Part shown: piece after piece, positions 8,996 to 17,743 of the stretch
Layout of the letters: each line of letters begins with the position of its first letter
Position numbering within the stretch: position 1 is the stretch's first letter
NCBI GenBank assembly: GCA_963699825.1
Contig: CAVOVI010000004.1
Span: 744,001 to 808,000, forward strand
Source: SPDF01 sp963699825
GTDB lineage: Bacteria; Gemmatimonadota; Gemmatimonadetes; Gemmatimonadales; GWC2-71-9
Length of the DNA: 64,000 bases
Reading direction: 5' to 3'
Position numbers and translations under genes: made by a program
The notes under the pieces: model-generated
What the model saw: only the letters and a program-made list of their open reading frames with translations
What the model was told of the DNA's origin: nothing
The model's database searches: none

Positions 8996-9724
8996 ATGGA
9001 CACTTCGATCCTCCCAGAAATGTACCGGCTGGAATCCCGTCATTGGTGGTTTCGTGCCCGCTTGGAGCTTACCGCATCGGTCACCGCGGACTGTGTTCCA
9101 GTGGGATCGCGCCTTCTTGATATTGGTTGTGGGACGGGGCTCTTTCTGGAGCGAGTACGAGAGCAGTACGATGGGTGGGGATTGGATCCATCCCGTGCAG
9201 CTGTCGCGTATTGCCATGAACGCGGTTTGGGTCAAGTACGCCAAGGGAGCATCGAGCAACTTGTGAACGCCGCCTTGGGGCCCTTTGATGCGGTGACAAT
9301 GTGGGATGTGCTGGAGCACGTGGAGAGAGACCACTCCGCCCTGGCTGCCGTTCGTGCGGCCCTCCAACCGGGCGGCACGCTATTGCTAACCGTACCCGCA
9401 TATCAGTGGCTATGGTCACAACACGATGTGGTCCATCATCACTATCGTCGCTACTCGCGCTCCACACTGAACCAGGTGCTACGCGGATCGGGGTTCCGTG
9501 TCGACGGTTTGACCTATTACAACTCCTGGCTCTTTCCATTGGCGCTGGCTGAACGAGTCGTTAGCCGCCTATTGAGACGCACACCGTCCGTGAGCGTGCC
9601 TCCCAGGGTGGCCAACGAGCTCTTCTATCGGGTGTTTAAGTCCGAGCGGTGCCGGTTGAAAGGGGGCTCCTTGAAGGGCTTCCCCACAGGACTCTCGCTG
9701 TTGGCCGTGGCGACCAGCACATGA
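8996..9724 (+). CDS. Class I SAM-dependent methyltransferase
   Basis: A 242-residue Rossmann-fold methyltransferase. Motif I is LLDIGCGTGLFLERV, the acidic motif follows as GWGLDPS, and motif IV is VTMWDVLEHVERD, with PGGTLLLTVPAYQWLWS downstream. The N-terminal MYRLESRHWWFRAR is characteristic of methyltransferases in polysaccharide and glycolipid loci. The stop overlaps the start of the next gene as ATGA. Base composition is visibly lower in GC than the flanking genes, compatible with horizontal acquisition. Substrate cannot be told from sequence. Confidence 0.85.
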   Translation: MDTSILPEMYRLESRHWWFRARLELTASVTADCVPVGSRLLDIGCGTGLFLERVREQYDGWGLDPSRAAVAYCHERGLGQVRQGSIEQLVNAALGPFDAVTMWDVLEHVERDHSALAAVRAALQPGGTLLLTVPAYQWLWSQHDVVHHHYRRYSRSTLNQVLRGSGFRVDGLTYYNSWLFPLALAERVVSRLLRRTPSVSVPPRVANELFYRVFKSERCRLKGGSLKGFPTGLSLLAVATST

Positions 9725-11289
9725 GACCCTCCGGGCATGGTTCAAGCGCCAGTCGCCAGAAGGTTGCCATGCTCTTCGCCACCGCGATCTGTATTCTAGG
9801 CGCGTTCTGGTATCAATTCGCGACATATGTGCATCCTGACATCGGCTGGCTCCTTCATGTGGCCCGCGCGGTCTCCGAAGGATCCACTCTCTATACAGAC
9901 CTGATTGAAATCAATCCACCGCTCGCCGTATGGCTGCTGTATCCCATCGTGCGAATCGCGGAAGCGACCGGTGGGTCACTAGAAATGGTCTTCAGCCTGG
10001 CGATTGGCACAATCGCGCTCGGAATTATTGCTTGCAGTGTGTGGCTGCTTGAGCCGCAGGAGCGCTGGCCCGCAATACCCCTGCTGGCCTTTGTCTCTTT
10101 CGTCGCCCCACATAGGGACTTTGGGCAGCGCGAGTACCTCCTGATGGTCTCCCTGTTCCCCTACTTGGGCCTCGTGGCCCGGAGGGTGCGGGGCGGGACG
10201 ATTGGCACAGGAGCGGCGGTCTTGGTTGGGCTGACTGCCGCCGCTGGCTTGGCCCTGAAGCCTCACTTCGGGGCCATTTGGCTCGGGCTTGGGGTGTACC
10301 TCGCTTATCACCTTGGAGTCCGTCGATTCCTGCGCCTACCTGAAACAGTGACGGCAGTGATCGCCGCTCCAGTGTACCTGCTGGCAGTCACGCTGTTCAC
10401 CCCCCACTATTGGACCGTGGTTCGGAACCTGGGGCCACTCTACCTCGACTATCGGTCGTTCCAAGCGTCCGTCCTCCTACTTCAGCCCCCGGCCATGGTC
10501 GCGCTACTCGCCATCGGGTTGTGGGCCATCGCCCGATGGCGGACGAACCGCCGCGTCTTGCAGGATGTGCTTGCAATCGCTGCCGCTGGAGCGGTGCTCG
10601 GGATGTTGGCTCAGGGAAAAGGGTTTTTCTACCACTATTTGCCCGTGTTGGGGCTCGGCATCCTGCTCGCCGTAAGCATGTTGGGCCAGTGGAGGCCGCT
10701 GACGCTTACAGTCGGCCTCTTGATAGCCCTCTCCGGGCAGATTCTCTACGAGTGGTACTCCGTCGAGTGGCAGCTCCTTAACCGATGGACAAGTCCGACG
10801 GCCCGCATCGAGGCGCGGATCACCCCGGCCATCAAGCCTGGAGATCGTATCTCCTTCCTTTCCTGGCACTTGCGCGACGCATGGCCAGCGGCGCTTCGAC
10901 TAGGGAGCGCCTATACATACCCGATGCCGTCAATATGGTGGCTGCAGGCCCTCTACCCGGTTCCGGCAGCAGAGTCAAAGCATGTCGAGTTTCGTGCGCC
11001 AGACGAGATGGATGCTACCGAGCGGTTCCTATTCGACATGACCGTACATGATCTCGTCGACAACCAACCGAGGATCATTGTGATGCCGCGTGGGACAGGA
11101 GCCCATGCCACGCACGAGATTCCGACAGGGGAATACGATGTGGCCAAATATTTCTCCCAAGACGATCGAGTAAGGAACCTCCTGACGATGTATTCCTTCG
11201 AATCAACTCTCGGATACTTGGCGATCTGGCGACGCGTAGAAACGCTCGATTCTTCAGTTCCTGCCTCGCAGGTCATCCACCGACCCTGA
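9721..11289 (+). CDS. Polytopic membrane protein, GT-C/GT39-like
   Basis: A 522-residue protein with about ten hydrophobic segments. Near the start FATYVHPDIGWLLHVARAVS places an aspartate in the first periplasmic loop, as in GT-C sugar transferases, followed by INPPLAVWLL. Other blocks are FGQREYLLMV and ALKPHFGAIWLGLG; the same FGQRE and KPHF motifs occur in the broken gene that converges on it, so the two are paralogues. Start chosen at ATG 9721 because it overlaps the methyltransferase stop (ATGA); a longer frame from 9649 is unlikely. Relatively AT-rich codon use. Likely transfers a sugar from a polyprenyl carrier, but no substrate is indicated. Confidence 0.65.
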   Translation: MRPSGHGSSASRQKVAMLFATAICILGAFWYQFATYVHPDIGWLLHVARAVSEGSTLYTDLIEINPPLAVWLLYPIVRIAEATGGSLEMVFSLAIGTIALGIIACSVWLLEPQERWPAIPLLAFVSFVAPHRDFGQREYLLMVSLFPYLGLVARRVRGGTIGTGAAVLVGLTAAAGLALKPHFGAIWLGLGVYLAYHLGVRRFLRLPETVTAVIAAPVYLLAVTLFTPHYWTVVRNLGPLYLDYRSFQASVLLLQPPAMVALLAIGLWAIARWRTNRRVLQDVLAIAAAGAVLGMLAQGKGFFYHYLPVLGLGILLAVSMLGQWRPLTLTVGLLIALSGQILYEWYSVEWQLLNRWTSPTARIEARITPAIKPGDRISFLSWHLRDAWPAALRLGSAYTYPMPSIWWLQALYPVPAAESKHVEFRAPDEMDATERFLFDMTVHDLVDNQPRIIVMPRGTGAHATHEIPTGEYDVAKYFSQDDRVRNLLTMYSFESTLGYLAIWRRVETLDSSVPASQVIHRP

Positions 11290-13053
11290 GCCGGATGCTC
11301 TGATCCGAAAGTCGAGCCCCACCGCAGCGATGCACCCGAGTCCCAGGAACAAGACTCCCAGCAGATCCACATTCCAGCGCACCCGCCCCTTATTGGACCG
11401 CAGGGAGGTCATATTCCCATCCCTGTCTGGATTGTGAACGGGCTGAAGGTCTGCACTGACGCCGTGGCGGAGGAGTACCGAGTATTCACCGATCCTGCCT
11501 GCTTCGTCATACTCTGCGAACAATCGGACGAACAGCGAGTCGGCGCGGAAATACGCTAGGTAGTCAAATTGCCTGGCGCCACCTCCACCCTGTTCCGATG
11601 CACTCTGATTGAGCACAAACATAGCCGCCGGCTGGTACCGCATTAGGTCGGCCGCAAGGTCGGATGCCAATTGGCGCTCAAGAGCCGTCCGCTCGCTCAT
11701 CGGACGGGTTCGCACAGGACCCGCCCGTTGCAACTGATCTGAGTACGCCGCACCCAGCATCCCAAGCCCTCCATGCCGAAAGGCCCACTGCGCCCCAGCT
11801 TCGGAGATCAGCGGAAAATTCGAACCGATGTTCGTAGAAAAGACGAACACCGAACCCTTGTTCGCTACGGCGCGAACCACCGGAAGGAGGAGATCGAGAT
11901 TCGGGTCCAGGTCTGGCCGATGCACCAGCTCGATGCGAGTGAGTTGCAGGAGCGCATGGACCGCTGGAGTCACCAGTGCCATCCACAAGACCCCAACCCC
12001 GACTACCCGGTAAGTCGTAGCCGACCATCCCGACCACAGGTGCCGGCGTTTCGGCGAGCAGCGCTCCCACGGCCAGGAGACGCAATTCCCTTTGCAGGCA
12101 AGTAGTGGTATCGCCCACCCTTTCGCCTGGAATCCGGCTGCCAGCCAAAACCCGACGGCGCCGACCAAAAGGGCCGTTGAGCCCTTCCATCTGGGTCTCT
12201 CGCGTTGCGCAGCGCAGCACGTGACAGCAGCGCAAAGAGAACCGCGGCCGGTCCCACGCCGATGAACAGCGTCTGCCAGAGCGGCAGCCGCTAAGAATCC
12301 GACATACGCCTTGCCGTCGCCAGGAGGTACTCGAAATAGGACGGCTGGAAGAGCCCGACTGCCAATACCTGGCCAGCCGAGGAATCAGTGGGACCACGGC
12401 CAGTTCGGGCAGCAGCAGCACCCGGAGGGATGCGACCTCGGAAGATGATCAGGCCCGCCACAGCGATCCATGCCAAGCGCGAAGTGCGGTTTGATGCCGA
12501 GGCCCACGGCGGCGAGCACGAGAGCGAACCAGAGCGCCGCCCCATGAGCGGGCCTCCCCTCGAGTCGCCGAGCGACCGCAACGAGCCATGGCACGGTGAG
12601 AATGAGGGTGACGTGTTCCCGCTGACCAAAGTCGCGGCCCGGCAGGAGAATGAACACCGCCACGGCAAGCAGGCCCAGCCAATTGCCGTATGCCGTCCCC
12701 TTTGCCAATCGATGTATCGAGGAAGGCAGAACCGAGGGATGCCAGAACGAGCGCTGCCACCCATGACGTCCACGGCTCCACGCCGAGCACGGCACCGATG
12801 GCCAGGACTGGGATCTTCAGCCAGAAGATGATCGGTGGGGAGATTCTCGACGACATCCACGCCCAGCGCTCCACCATCACGGAGCACCCCCGCGGCGTAC
12901 AGGAGCCAAGCCACGTCGGGCGTCGGGGGCCCGGACAATCGCGTCCAGAGTCACCGCCAGCGCGGCCAGGATAACCGCGACGAACGCCCACCGTCGATCA
13001 CGGCGCACTCGACGCCGACCCCCTGCCGGGAAGCGCCACATGCGGCGCGTCAT
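11254..13053 (-). pseudogene. Second GT-C-like membrane protein, multiply frameshifted
   Basis: Fragments in all three minus-strand frames line up, in order, with the protein at 9721-11289: WAFVAVILAALAVTLDAIV, then TPDVAWLLYAAGVL, then PIIFWLKIPVLAIGAVLG, then LPGRDFGQREHVTLIL and GLGIKPHFAL, and finally a long intact C-terminal part from 12168 to the stop at 11254 (FVFSTNIGSNFPLISEAG, MRYQPAAMFVLNQS). At least five shifts separate them. The start (ATG at 13053 or 13041) overlaps the GT2 gene upstream. Its last 36 bases overlap the convergent paralogue. The intact 300-residue end contrasts with the shredded front. Confidence 0.6.
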
Positions 13054-13774
13054 ATTCACCGCGCAGCGCCTTCGCACGAATGATGAACAGATCCCGTGCC
13101 ATCCGGAGGGAATCTCGAACGAGGCTGATCTTGCTGCCCGGCTGGTGCGTCCAGTTGACCGGCACTTCCGCGATTCGATAGCCCTGCCGTTGGGCCATCA
13201 ACAGGACCTCGACATCGAAACTGAAGCCGTTCATGCGCATCCGCGAAAAGAGGTCGTGCGCCACCGGGCCGCGAAAGAGCTTGAAGCCACACTGCGTATC
13301 TTGGATACCCCGCACCGTGAGCAACGCGACGAGCGTGCGAAAGATCCGGCCTATCACCCGCCTGTACCAACGAGCCCGGACGCGAGTCTCGGCGCTGTGT
13401 AAGGCTCGGGATCCGATGGCCACATCGGCCCCGCCGGCAAGCGCCGACTCCAGGCGTTCCAGTTCTCTGATGGGCGTCGCACCGTCGGCATCGGTGAAGA
13501 GGACCAAAGCTCCCTGGCTGTTCACGATCCCGGTCCGAACCGCGAGGCCCTTGCCCTGGTTCGCTGCAAGGCGAATCAACCGGACTTCGGGCGCATCACT
13601 CGCCATGTCCCGCACCAGCGCCGAGGTGCCATCCCGGCTACCATCGTCCACAACCAGTATTTCAAATGGATCGCCCCGCTCGCGGAGGTACTTGACCGCC
13701 TCTCGCACGGTCGGGGCAAGGCGGGACTCCTCGTTGAACGCGGGAATCACGACGGAAACTATGGGAAGCGTCAT
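12998..13774 (-). CDS. Family 2 glycosyltransferase, dolichyl-phosphate beta-glucosyltransferase-like
   Basis: A 258-residue GT2/GT-A enzyme. It begins PIVSVVIPAFNEESRLAPTV; EILVVDDGSRDGT carries the nucleotide-sugar Asp pair, VLFTDADGATPI the DxD-type metal site, and QDTQCGFKLFRG and RIAEVPVNWTHQPGSKI complete the ALG5/dolichyl-phosphate-glucose synthase pattern. It probably moves a hexose from a nucleotide sugar to undecaprenyl phosphate on the inner membrane face, supplying the adjacent GT-C-like enzymes. ATG 13774 overlaps the upstream stop by one base (TGATG); the frame also allows a start at 13792. Confidence 0.85.
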   Translation of the reverse strand: MTLPIVSVVIPAFNEESRLAPTVREAVKYLRERGDPFEILVVDDGSRDGTSALVRDMASDAPEVRLIRLAANQGKGLAVRTGIVNSQGALVLFTDADGATPIRELERLESALAGGADVAIGSRALHSAETRVRARWYRRVIGRIFRTLVALLTVRGIQDTQCGFKLFRGPVAHDLFSRMRMNGFSFDVEVLLMAQRQGYRIAEVPVNWTHQPGSKISLVRDSLRMARDLFIIRAKALRGEYDAPHVALPGRGSASSAP

Positions 13775-15084
13775 CACCCCACCCTCACCCACCGCAGCAG
13801 CTCCGCCACCGACACCCGCTTCCCGTACATCAGGATGCCCATCCGGTAGATCCGCGCCGCCACCCAGGTCACGGCCAGCACGCCGAGCCCGGTGCTCGCC
13901 GCCGACAGCAGCAGCTCGCTGATCGGCAGGGGGCTCAGGGAATACCGCACCGGCGTCACGAACGGCGCAAAGAGCGGAATCAGGCTCATCACATGACCGA
14001 GCGTGCCGTTCGGTTCGTCCAGCAGTCCGAACATCAGGATGAGCCCCACCACGATGCAGAGGGTGACCGGCAGCGCCGCCTGCTGGGCCTCCTGCTGGGT
14101 GCTGCAGGTGGCCGCAACCGCGGCATACGCGGCGGAATAGAGGAAGAAGCCGAGCACGAAGAAGCTCAGGTACACGACCAGCAGGCTGCCGCTGATGGCG
14201 GGAATCGGCATCGCCCCCGCATCCGCCGGCGCCGCGCCGAGCAGCTCGGCGATCGCCGCCCGCTGCGATGTCAGCACCTTGGCGGTGCCGGTCCAGATCC
14301 CCAGCTGCAACAGCGCCACCGACCCGACCCCGATCACCTTCCCCAGCATCAGTTCGAAGGGGCTCAGGCTCGAGACCAGCACCTCCATGATCCGGTTGCT
14401 CTTCTCCTCGAGCACCGAGCTCATCACCTGGTTGCCGTAGAGGAGCAACGCGAGGTAGAGCAGGAAGGACATCATGTAAGCGAGGATGAACGACGATTCG
14501 CCGCTCTCGCCGCTCAACTGACCGTTGCTGACTCTGGCTGTTTCAAGGGAAATCGGCGCGGTGGCGACCATGAGCACGCCGGGGTCCACGCCGGCCCGAC
14601 CGAGCCGCTCCCCGATGACCGCCTGCCGGAGGGTGCGCTGGAGCTCGCTCATTTCGGAGCGGCTCCCGACATTGCTCCCGTAGTAGTGCATCCGACCGGT
14701 CTCGAAGACGGAGTCGGTCACCACGACAATCCCCACGAGCGAGGTGGGAGAGCTCTTGCCCACGGCGAGCGGAATCAGGGAGTCGAGGGGCTCCAGATTG
14801 CCGACCCCGGCCGGCAGGTAGGTGACGGCATACCGCAGCGGCGCGACGCTGTCGGAACTCTGTCGAGCCGCCACGAGTGCCGCCGACACCCGAGCACCGA
14901 ACTCGCCACTCGCCGCGTCCAGCACCACGATCCGCTTCGGTTCCTTGTCCCCCGATTCGAGCAGGATCGGCAGCACGAAGAGCGATCCCATCAGCAGCGG
15001 ACCCAGGATCGTCCCGACCACGAAGGCCCGGGTCCGCGCCCGGGCCATGAACTCCCGGCGGATGACCGCGAAGACTTTACGCAT
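13774..15084 (-). CDS. ABC-2 type transporter permease, NatB-like
   Basis: A 436-residue permease. Start at ATG 15084 (MRKVFAVIRREFMARARTR) is the usual beginning of NatB/YhaP-type permeases; the longer frame to 15135 lies inside the ATPase gene. A first transmembrane segment is followed by a large extracytoplasmic domain (~residues 45-210) and then a cluster of five or so helices (SFILAYMMSFLLYLALLLYG; LEEKSNRIMEVLVSSLSPF is the classic ABC-2 coupling region). Overlaps the ATPase gene end by 8 bases, so the pair forms one exporter. Substrate unknown; NatAB relatives export sodium or small molecules. Confidence 0.88.
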   Translation of the reverse strand: MRKVFAVIRREFMARARTRAFVVGTILGPLLMGSLFVLPILLESGDKEPKRIVVLDAASGEFGARVSAALVAARQSSDSVAPLRYAVTYLPAGVGNLEPLDSLIPLAVGKSSPTSLVGIVVVTDSVFETGRMHYYGSNVGSRSEMSELQRTLRQAVIGERLGRAGVDPGVLMVATAPISLETARVSNGQLSGESGESSFILAYMMSFLLYLALLLYGNQVMSSVLEEKSNRIMEVLVSSLSPFELMLGKVIGVGSVALLQLGIWTGTAKVLTSQRAAIAELLGAAPADAGAMPIPAISGSLLVVYLSFFVLGFFLYSAAYAAVAATCSTQQEAQQAALPVTLCIVVGLILMFGLLDEPNGTLGHVMSLIPLFAPFVTPVRYSLSPLPISELLLSAASTGLGVLAVTWVAARIYRMGILMYGKRVSVAELLRWVRVG

Positions 15085-16042
15085 GGACCGACTCCCGGGC
15101 CGGGGCGGTCGCGGCCTGCTGACCCACCTTGGCAATGAAGATCGATTGCAGCGACGGTTCCGCCACCTCGAACCGGCTCAAGCCCACCCCCGCATCGACG
15201 AGCGCACGGAGCAGCCGGTCGGCGCTGGCGCCCGTCGCCAGTTCCGCCTCGGCGGTAGCCCCGGAATCGTCCGCCCGAGCCACCAGCGACCGGTCGGCCA
15301 GGATGGGGCCCGCCTTGGCTCCGTCATGCGCAAAGGAGAGGAAGACGTGACGCGTCCCCTCCGCCGCCTTGATGTCCGAGATCCGCCCGTCCACCACCTT
15401 CTCCCCGCGCGCGATGATCACGATCCGGTCGCACATCTTCTCCGCCTGCTCCATGATGTGGGTCGAGAAGAGCACCGTCCGCCCCGACCGGGCTATCTCC
15501 ACCACCACATCCTTCATCACCTGCAGGTTGACCGGATCGAGTCCGCTGAACGGCTCGTCGAGGATGACGAGGTCGGGATCGTGGAGCAGGGTGCCGATGA
15601 ACTGGACCTTCTGCTGCATCCCCTTGGAGAGTTCCTGCACCTTCCGCCTGGCCCAGTCGCCGAGACCCAGCCGGTCGAGCCACCGGAGTGCGCGCACCCT
15701 GGCGTCCGGCCGGCGGAGCCCCTTGCACTCGCCGAGGAAGATCAGGTGCTCGAGGACCTCCATCCGCGGATAGAGCCCGCGCTCCTCCGGCAGAAATCCG
15801 ATGCGGGCGGAGAGCTGCCGCCCGGTGCCCGGCCGGCCGAAGAGGGTCACCGTCCCCTCGTCGGGCTCGATGATGTGCATGATCATGCGGATCGTCGTGG
15901 ACTTGCCGGCGCCGTTCGGGCCGAGGAGGCCGAAGACGCCACCCGCCGGAACGGTGAGAGACAGGGAGTCAACTGCAGTGTGGCCTGCAAATCGTTTGGT
16001 GATGCGGTCCACGGAGACGACAGCGTCCGTCATCGGCGGCAA
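15077..16042 (-). CDS. ABC transporter ATP-binding protein, NatA-like
   Basis: A 321-residue ABC ATPase: Walker A GPNGAGKST at about residues 41-49, signature LSKGMQQKVQ, Walker B LVILDEPFSGLDPV and the switch histidine in FSTHIMEQ. After ~230 residues comes a DUF4162-like C-terminal domain, common in NatA-type subunits. Start is ATG 16042 or, equally possible, 16033. Translationally coupled to the permease downstream. A run of about 190 bases up to the divergent ferredoxin gene should hold its promoter. Confidence 0.9.
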   Translation of the reverse strand: MPPMTDAVVSVDRITKRFAGHTAVDSLSLTVPAGGVFGLLGPNGAGKSTTIRMIMHIIEPDEGTVTLFGRPGTGRQLSARIGFLPEERGLYPRMEVLEHLIFLGECKGLRRPDARVRALRWLDRLGLGDWARRKVQELSKGMQQKVQFIGTLLHDPDLVILDEPFSGLDPVNLQVMKDVVVEIARSGRTVLFSTHIMEQAEKMCDRIVIIARGEKVVDGRISDIKAAEGTRHVFLSFAHDGAKAGPILADRSLVARADDSGATAEAELATGASADRLLRALVDAGVGLSRFEVAEPSLQSIFIAKVGQQAATAPARESVHA

Positions 16043-16235
16043 CCCGGTGTCGCGGGAACAGGAGGAATGGCAGGAAATGAAAAAGAGAGGGTCGGGGGCA
16101 GGATGGCAAGAGAGCCGGAGCCGATGCCAAGGAACCGGAGAGAGGAACCACCCTGACCCCCGACGGGGGGATGCCGAGGACCGGTCGATTGCCGTCCCTC
16201 TGGCATGATCAAAATCGGTTTTGTATGTTCGCCCT

Positions 16236-16454
16236 ATGCCCTACACGATTAAGATCGATCGCACGCTCTGTTGCGGCTACGGTGACTGCGTGGGCCTGGC
16301 GCCGGAGGTCTTTGCCCAGGACGGCGAGAACATCTCCGTCGTGCTGGACCCCGAGGGGGCAGAGGACGAACTGATCCTCGATGCCGCCCGCGCCTGCCCA
16401 GTAGACGCCATTACGCTGATCGACGAGCACGGCGACCAGGCCTGGCCCTCCTGA
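16236..16454 (+). CDS. Small ferredoxin, probably [3Fe-4S]
   Basis: A 72-residue electron-transfer protein: MPYTIKIDRTLCCGYGDCVG, then ACPVDAI near the C-terminus. The Cys-x5-Cys ... Cys-Pro spacing with no fourth ligand in the first motif matches single-cluster [3Fe-4S] ferredoxins such as those that feed cytochrome P450s; an extra Cys13 sits next to the first ligand. Start taken at ATG 16236; a longer frame from 16221 exists. Monocistronic, followed by a strong hairpin. No obvious redox partner gene in the window. Confidence 0.85.
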   Translation: MPYTIKIDRTLCCGYGDCVGLAPEVFAQDGENISVVLDPEGAEDELILDAARACPVDAITLIDEHGDQAWPS

Positions 16455-16461
16455 AACGGAC

Positions 16462-16498
16462 GAAGGACCGAGGGCAGGAGTTTCTCCCTCGGTCCTTC
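16462..16498. terminator. Bidirectional hairpin between convergent genes
   Basis: GAAGGACCGAGGG and CCCTCGGTCCTTC form a perfect 13-bp stem with an 11-base loop. It sits between the ferredoxin stop and the end of the convergent minus-strand operon. The T-tract is weak on both sides. Confidence 0.7.
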
Positions 16499-16524
16499 CT
16501 GTTGCGCCTGCCGGACGGTGTGCC

Positions 16525-16806
16525 CTACCCGACCAGCTCGGCGAGTTGCCGAATTCCCCGCACCTGCTCTTCGGGAATCAGCTTGTTCTTGATGGTGGCC
16601 CGCACCCCGAATTTAAGAGTCTTCTGCAGGTACTCCTCGCGGGTCCCCTCCGTTACCCCATCCTCATAGCAGCCGGCGTCGTGCAGCAGCACCCCCTTGG
16701 GGGTGACTGAGTCAAAGCGCCCCACCCAGAGTTCGGCATCCGTCTCCAGTACGACGGTGATGCCGTGCAGATCGTGGTGCCCGGGGTGAAAGACGTGGCC
16801 GCTCAT
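16525..16806 (-). CDS. Small conserved-looking protein of unknown function, last gene of suf operon
   Basis: A 93-residue soluble protein that I do not recognise. It begins with a His-rich stretch (MSGHVFHPGHHDLHGITVVL), continues with VGRFDSVTPKGVLLHDAGCY and ends in a charged helix (EEQVRGIRQLAELVG). Its ATG overlaps the bacilliredoxin stop by 4 bases, which argues it is a real translated gene. Position at the end of the SUF cluster suggests a role near iron-sulfur or thiol chemistry, but this is inference from context only. One Cys and several His could bind metal. Confidence 0.65.
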   Translation of the reverse strand: MSGHVFHPGHHDLHGITVVLETDAELWVGRFDSVTPKGVLLHDAGCYEDGVTEGTREEYLQKTLKFGVRATIKNKLIPEEQVRGIRQLAELVG

Positions 16807-17237
16807 GCGCGGACGGAGTTGCCGCAGTGGGTGTCGAACGCCTTGGCCAGATCGGCGGCGATGTCCTGGGGACTCCGGCCTTCGATCTGATGGCGGTGGA
16901 CGAAGTGCACCACTTCACCGTCGCGGAGGAGGGCCATCGACGGCGAGCTCGGCTGGTACTCACCGAAGTAGCTCCGGGCGCGCGCCACGGCGTCGAGGTC
17001 CTGGCCGGCAAAGACGGTCACGGTGCGATCCGGCAGGACCCCGTGTCCGAGCGCCATCTTGACTGCCGGGCGCGCGTTACCCGCCGCACAGCCGCAAACC
17101 GAGTTCACGAAGACGAGCGTGGTGCCGGTGGCGCTGCCGATGGCGGCGTCCACGTCGGCCACGGTCCGCAGTTCCGCGGCGCCCATCGACGTCATCTCGG
17201 CCCGCATCGGGGCCACGAGCGATTCAGGATACGGCAT
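16803..17237 (-). CDS. BrxA/BrxB-family bacilliredoxin (YphP/YqiW)
   Basis: A 144-residue thioredoxin-fold protein. VNSVCGCAAGNARPAV is the CGC active-site motif typical of this family, with DRTVTVFAGQDLDAVARA following. Bacilliredoxins remove bacillithiol from oxidised proteins in Firmicutes; homologues in other phyla may use other low-molecular-weight thiols or none. It lies 50 bases downstream of sufU and overlaps the next gene, so it is probably co-transcribed with the SUF genes, linking cluster assembly and thiol redox repair. Confidence 0.9.
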   Translation of the reverse strand: MPYPESLVAPMRAEMTSMGAAELRTVADVDAAIGSATGTTLVFVNSVCGCAAGNARPAVKMALGHGVLPDRTVTVFAGQDLDAVARARSYFGEYQPSSPSMALLRDGEVVHFVHRHQIEGRSPQDIAADLAKAFDTHCGNSVRA

Positions 17238-17287
17238 AGATGCTCTTCTCCAGGGTTCGGTTGAACGGGACCCTCGGGCCCCGGCAG

Positions 17288-17743
17288 TTACTCGGTTGAA
17301 ATCGGTTCCGCAGCTCCATCAATCGCCGCCTTGAGCGTGTGCCACGCCAGGCTGGCGCACTTGACCCGCACCGGGTATTCGGAAACACCGGCCAGCGCCT
17401 GCAGCTTGCCGAGCGCCTTGCGCTCCGCCGCCCCTTCGAGCTTGCCGGTCACCAGCTTCTGGAATTCGTCGGCGAGGGCCATCGCCTCGGCGCGGGACTT
17501 TCCCTTGACCGCCGCCGTCATCATCGAGGCGCTGGCCTTGGAGATGGCGCACCCGTTGCCCAGGAAGGCGACCTCCTTGACGGTGTCGTCTTCCAGGTCC
17601 ACCCAGACCGTCAGCCGGTCCCCACAGAGCGGGTTGTGCCCGTCGGCGTGGCTCGCCGGCGGCGGGAGCTCGTGGAAGTTCCTCGGCGTCTTGTTGTGGT
17701 CGAGGATGACGCTCTGGTACAGGTCGTCCAGGTCGCGGCTCAC
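17288..17743 (-). CDS. sufU: SufU, zinc-dependent sulfurtransferase/scaffold-like protein
   Basis: A 151-residue SufU-type protein that takes persulfide sulfur from SufS. Zinc ligand positions are visible: GHNPLCGDRLTVWV (Cys, Asp), GNGCAISKASASMM (Cys) and RVKCASLAWHTLK (Cys). The SufU-specific insertion between the second and third ligands (KSRAEAMALADEFQKLVTG) separates it from IscU. Starts with GTG 17743, overlapping the sufS stop as GTGA, so translation is coupled to sufS, its partner. Confidence 0.95.
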   Translation of the reverse strand: MSRDLDDLYQSVILDHNKTPRNFHELPPPASHADGHNPLCGDRLTVWVDLEDDTVKEVAFLGNGCAISKASASMMTAAVKGKSRAEAMALADEFQKLVTGKLEGAAERKALGKLQALAGVSEYPVRVKCASLAWHTLKAAIDGAAEPISTE

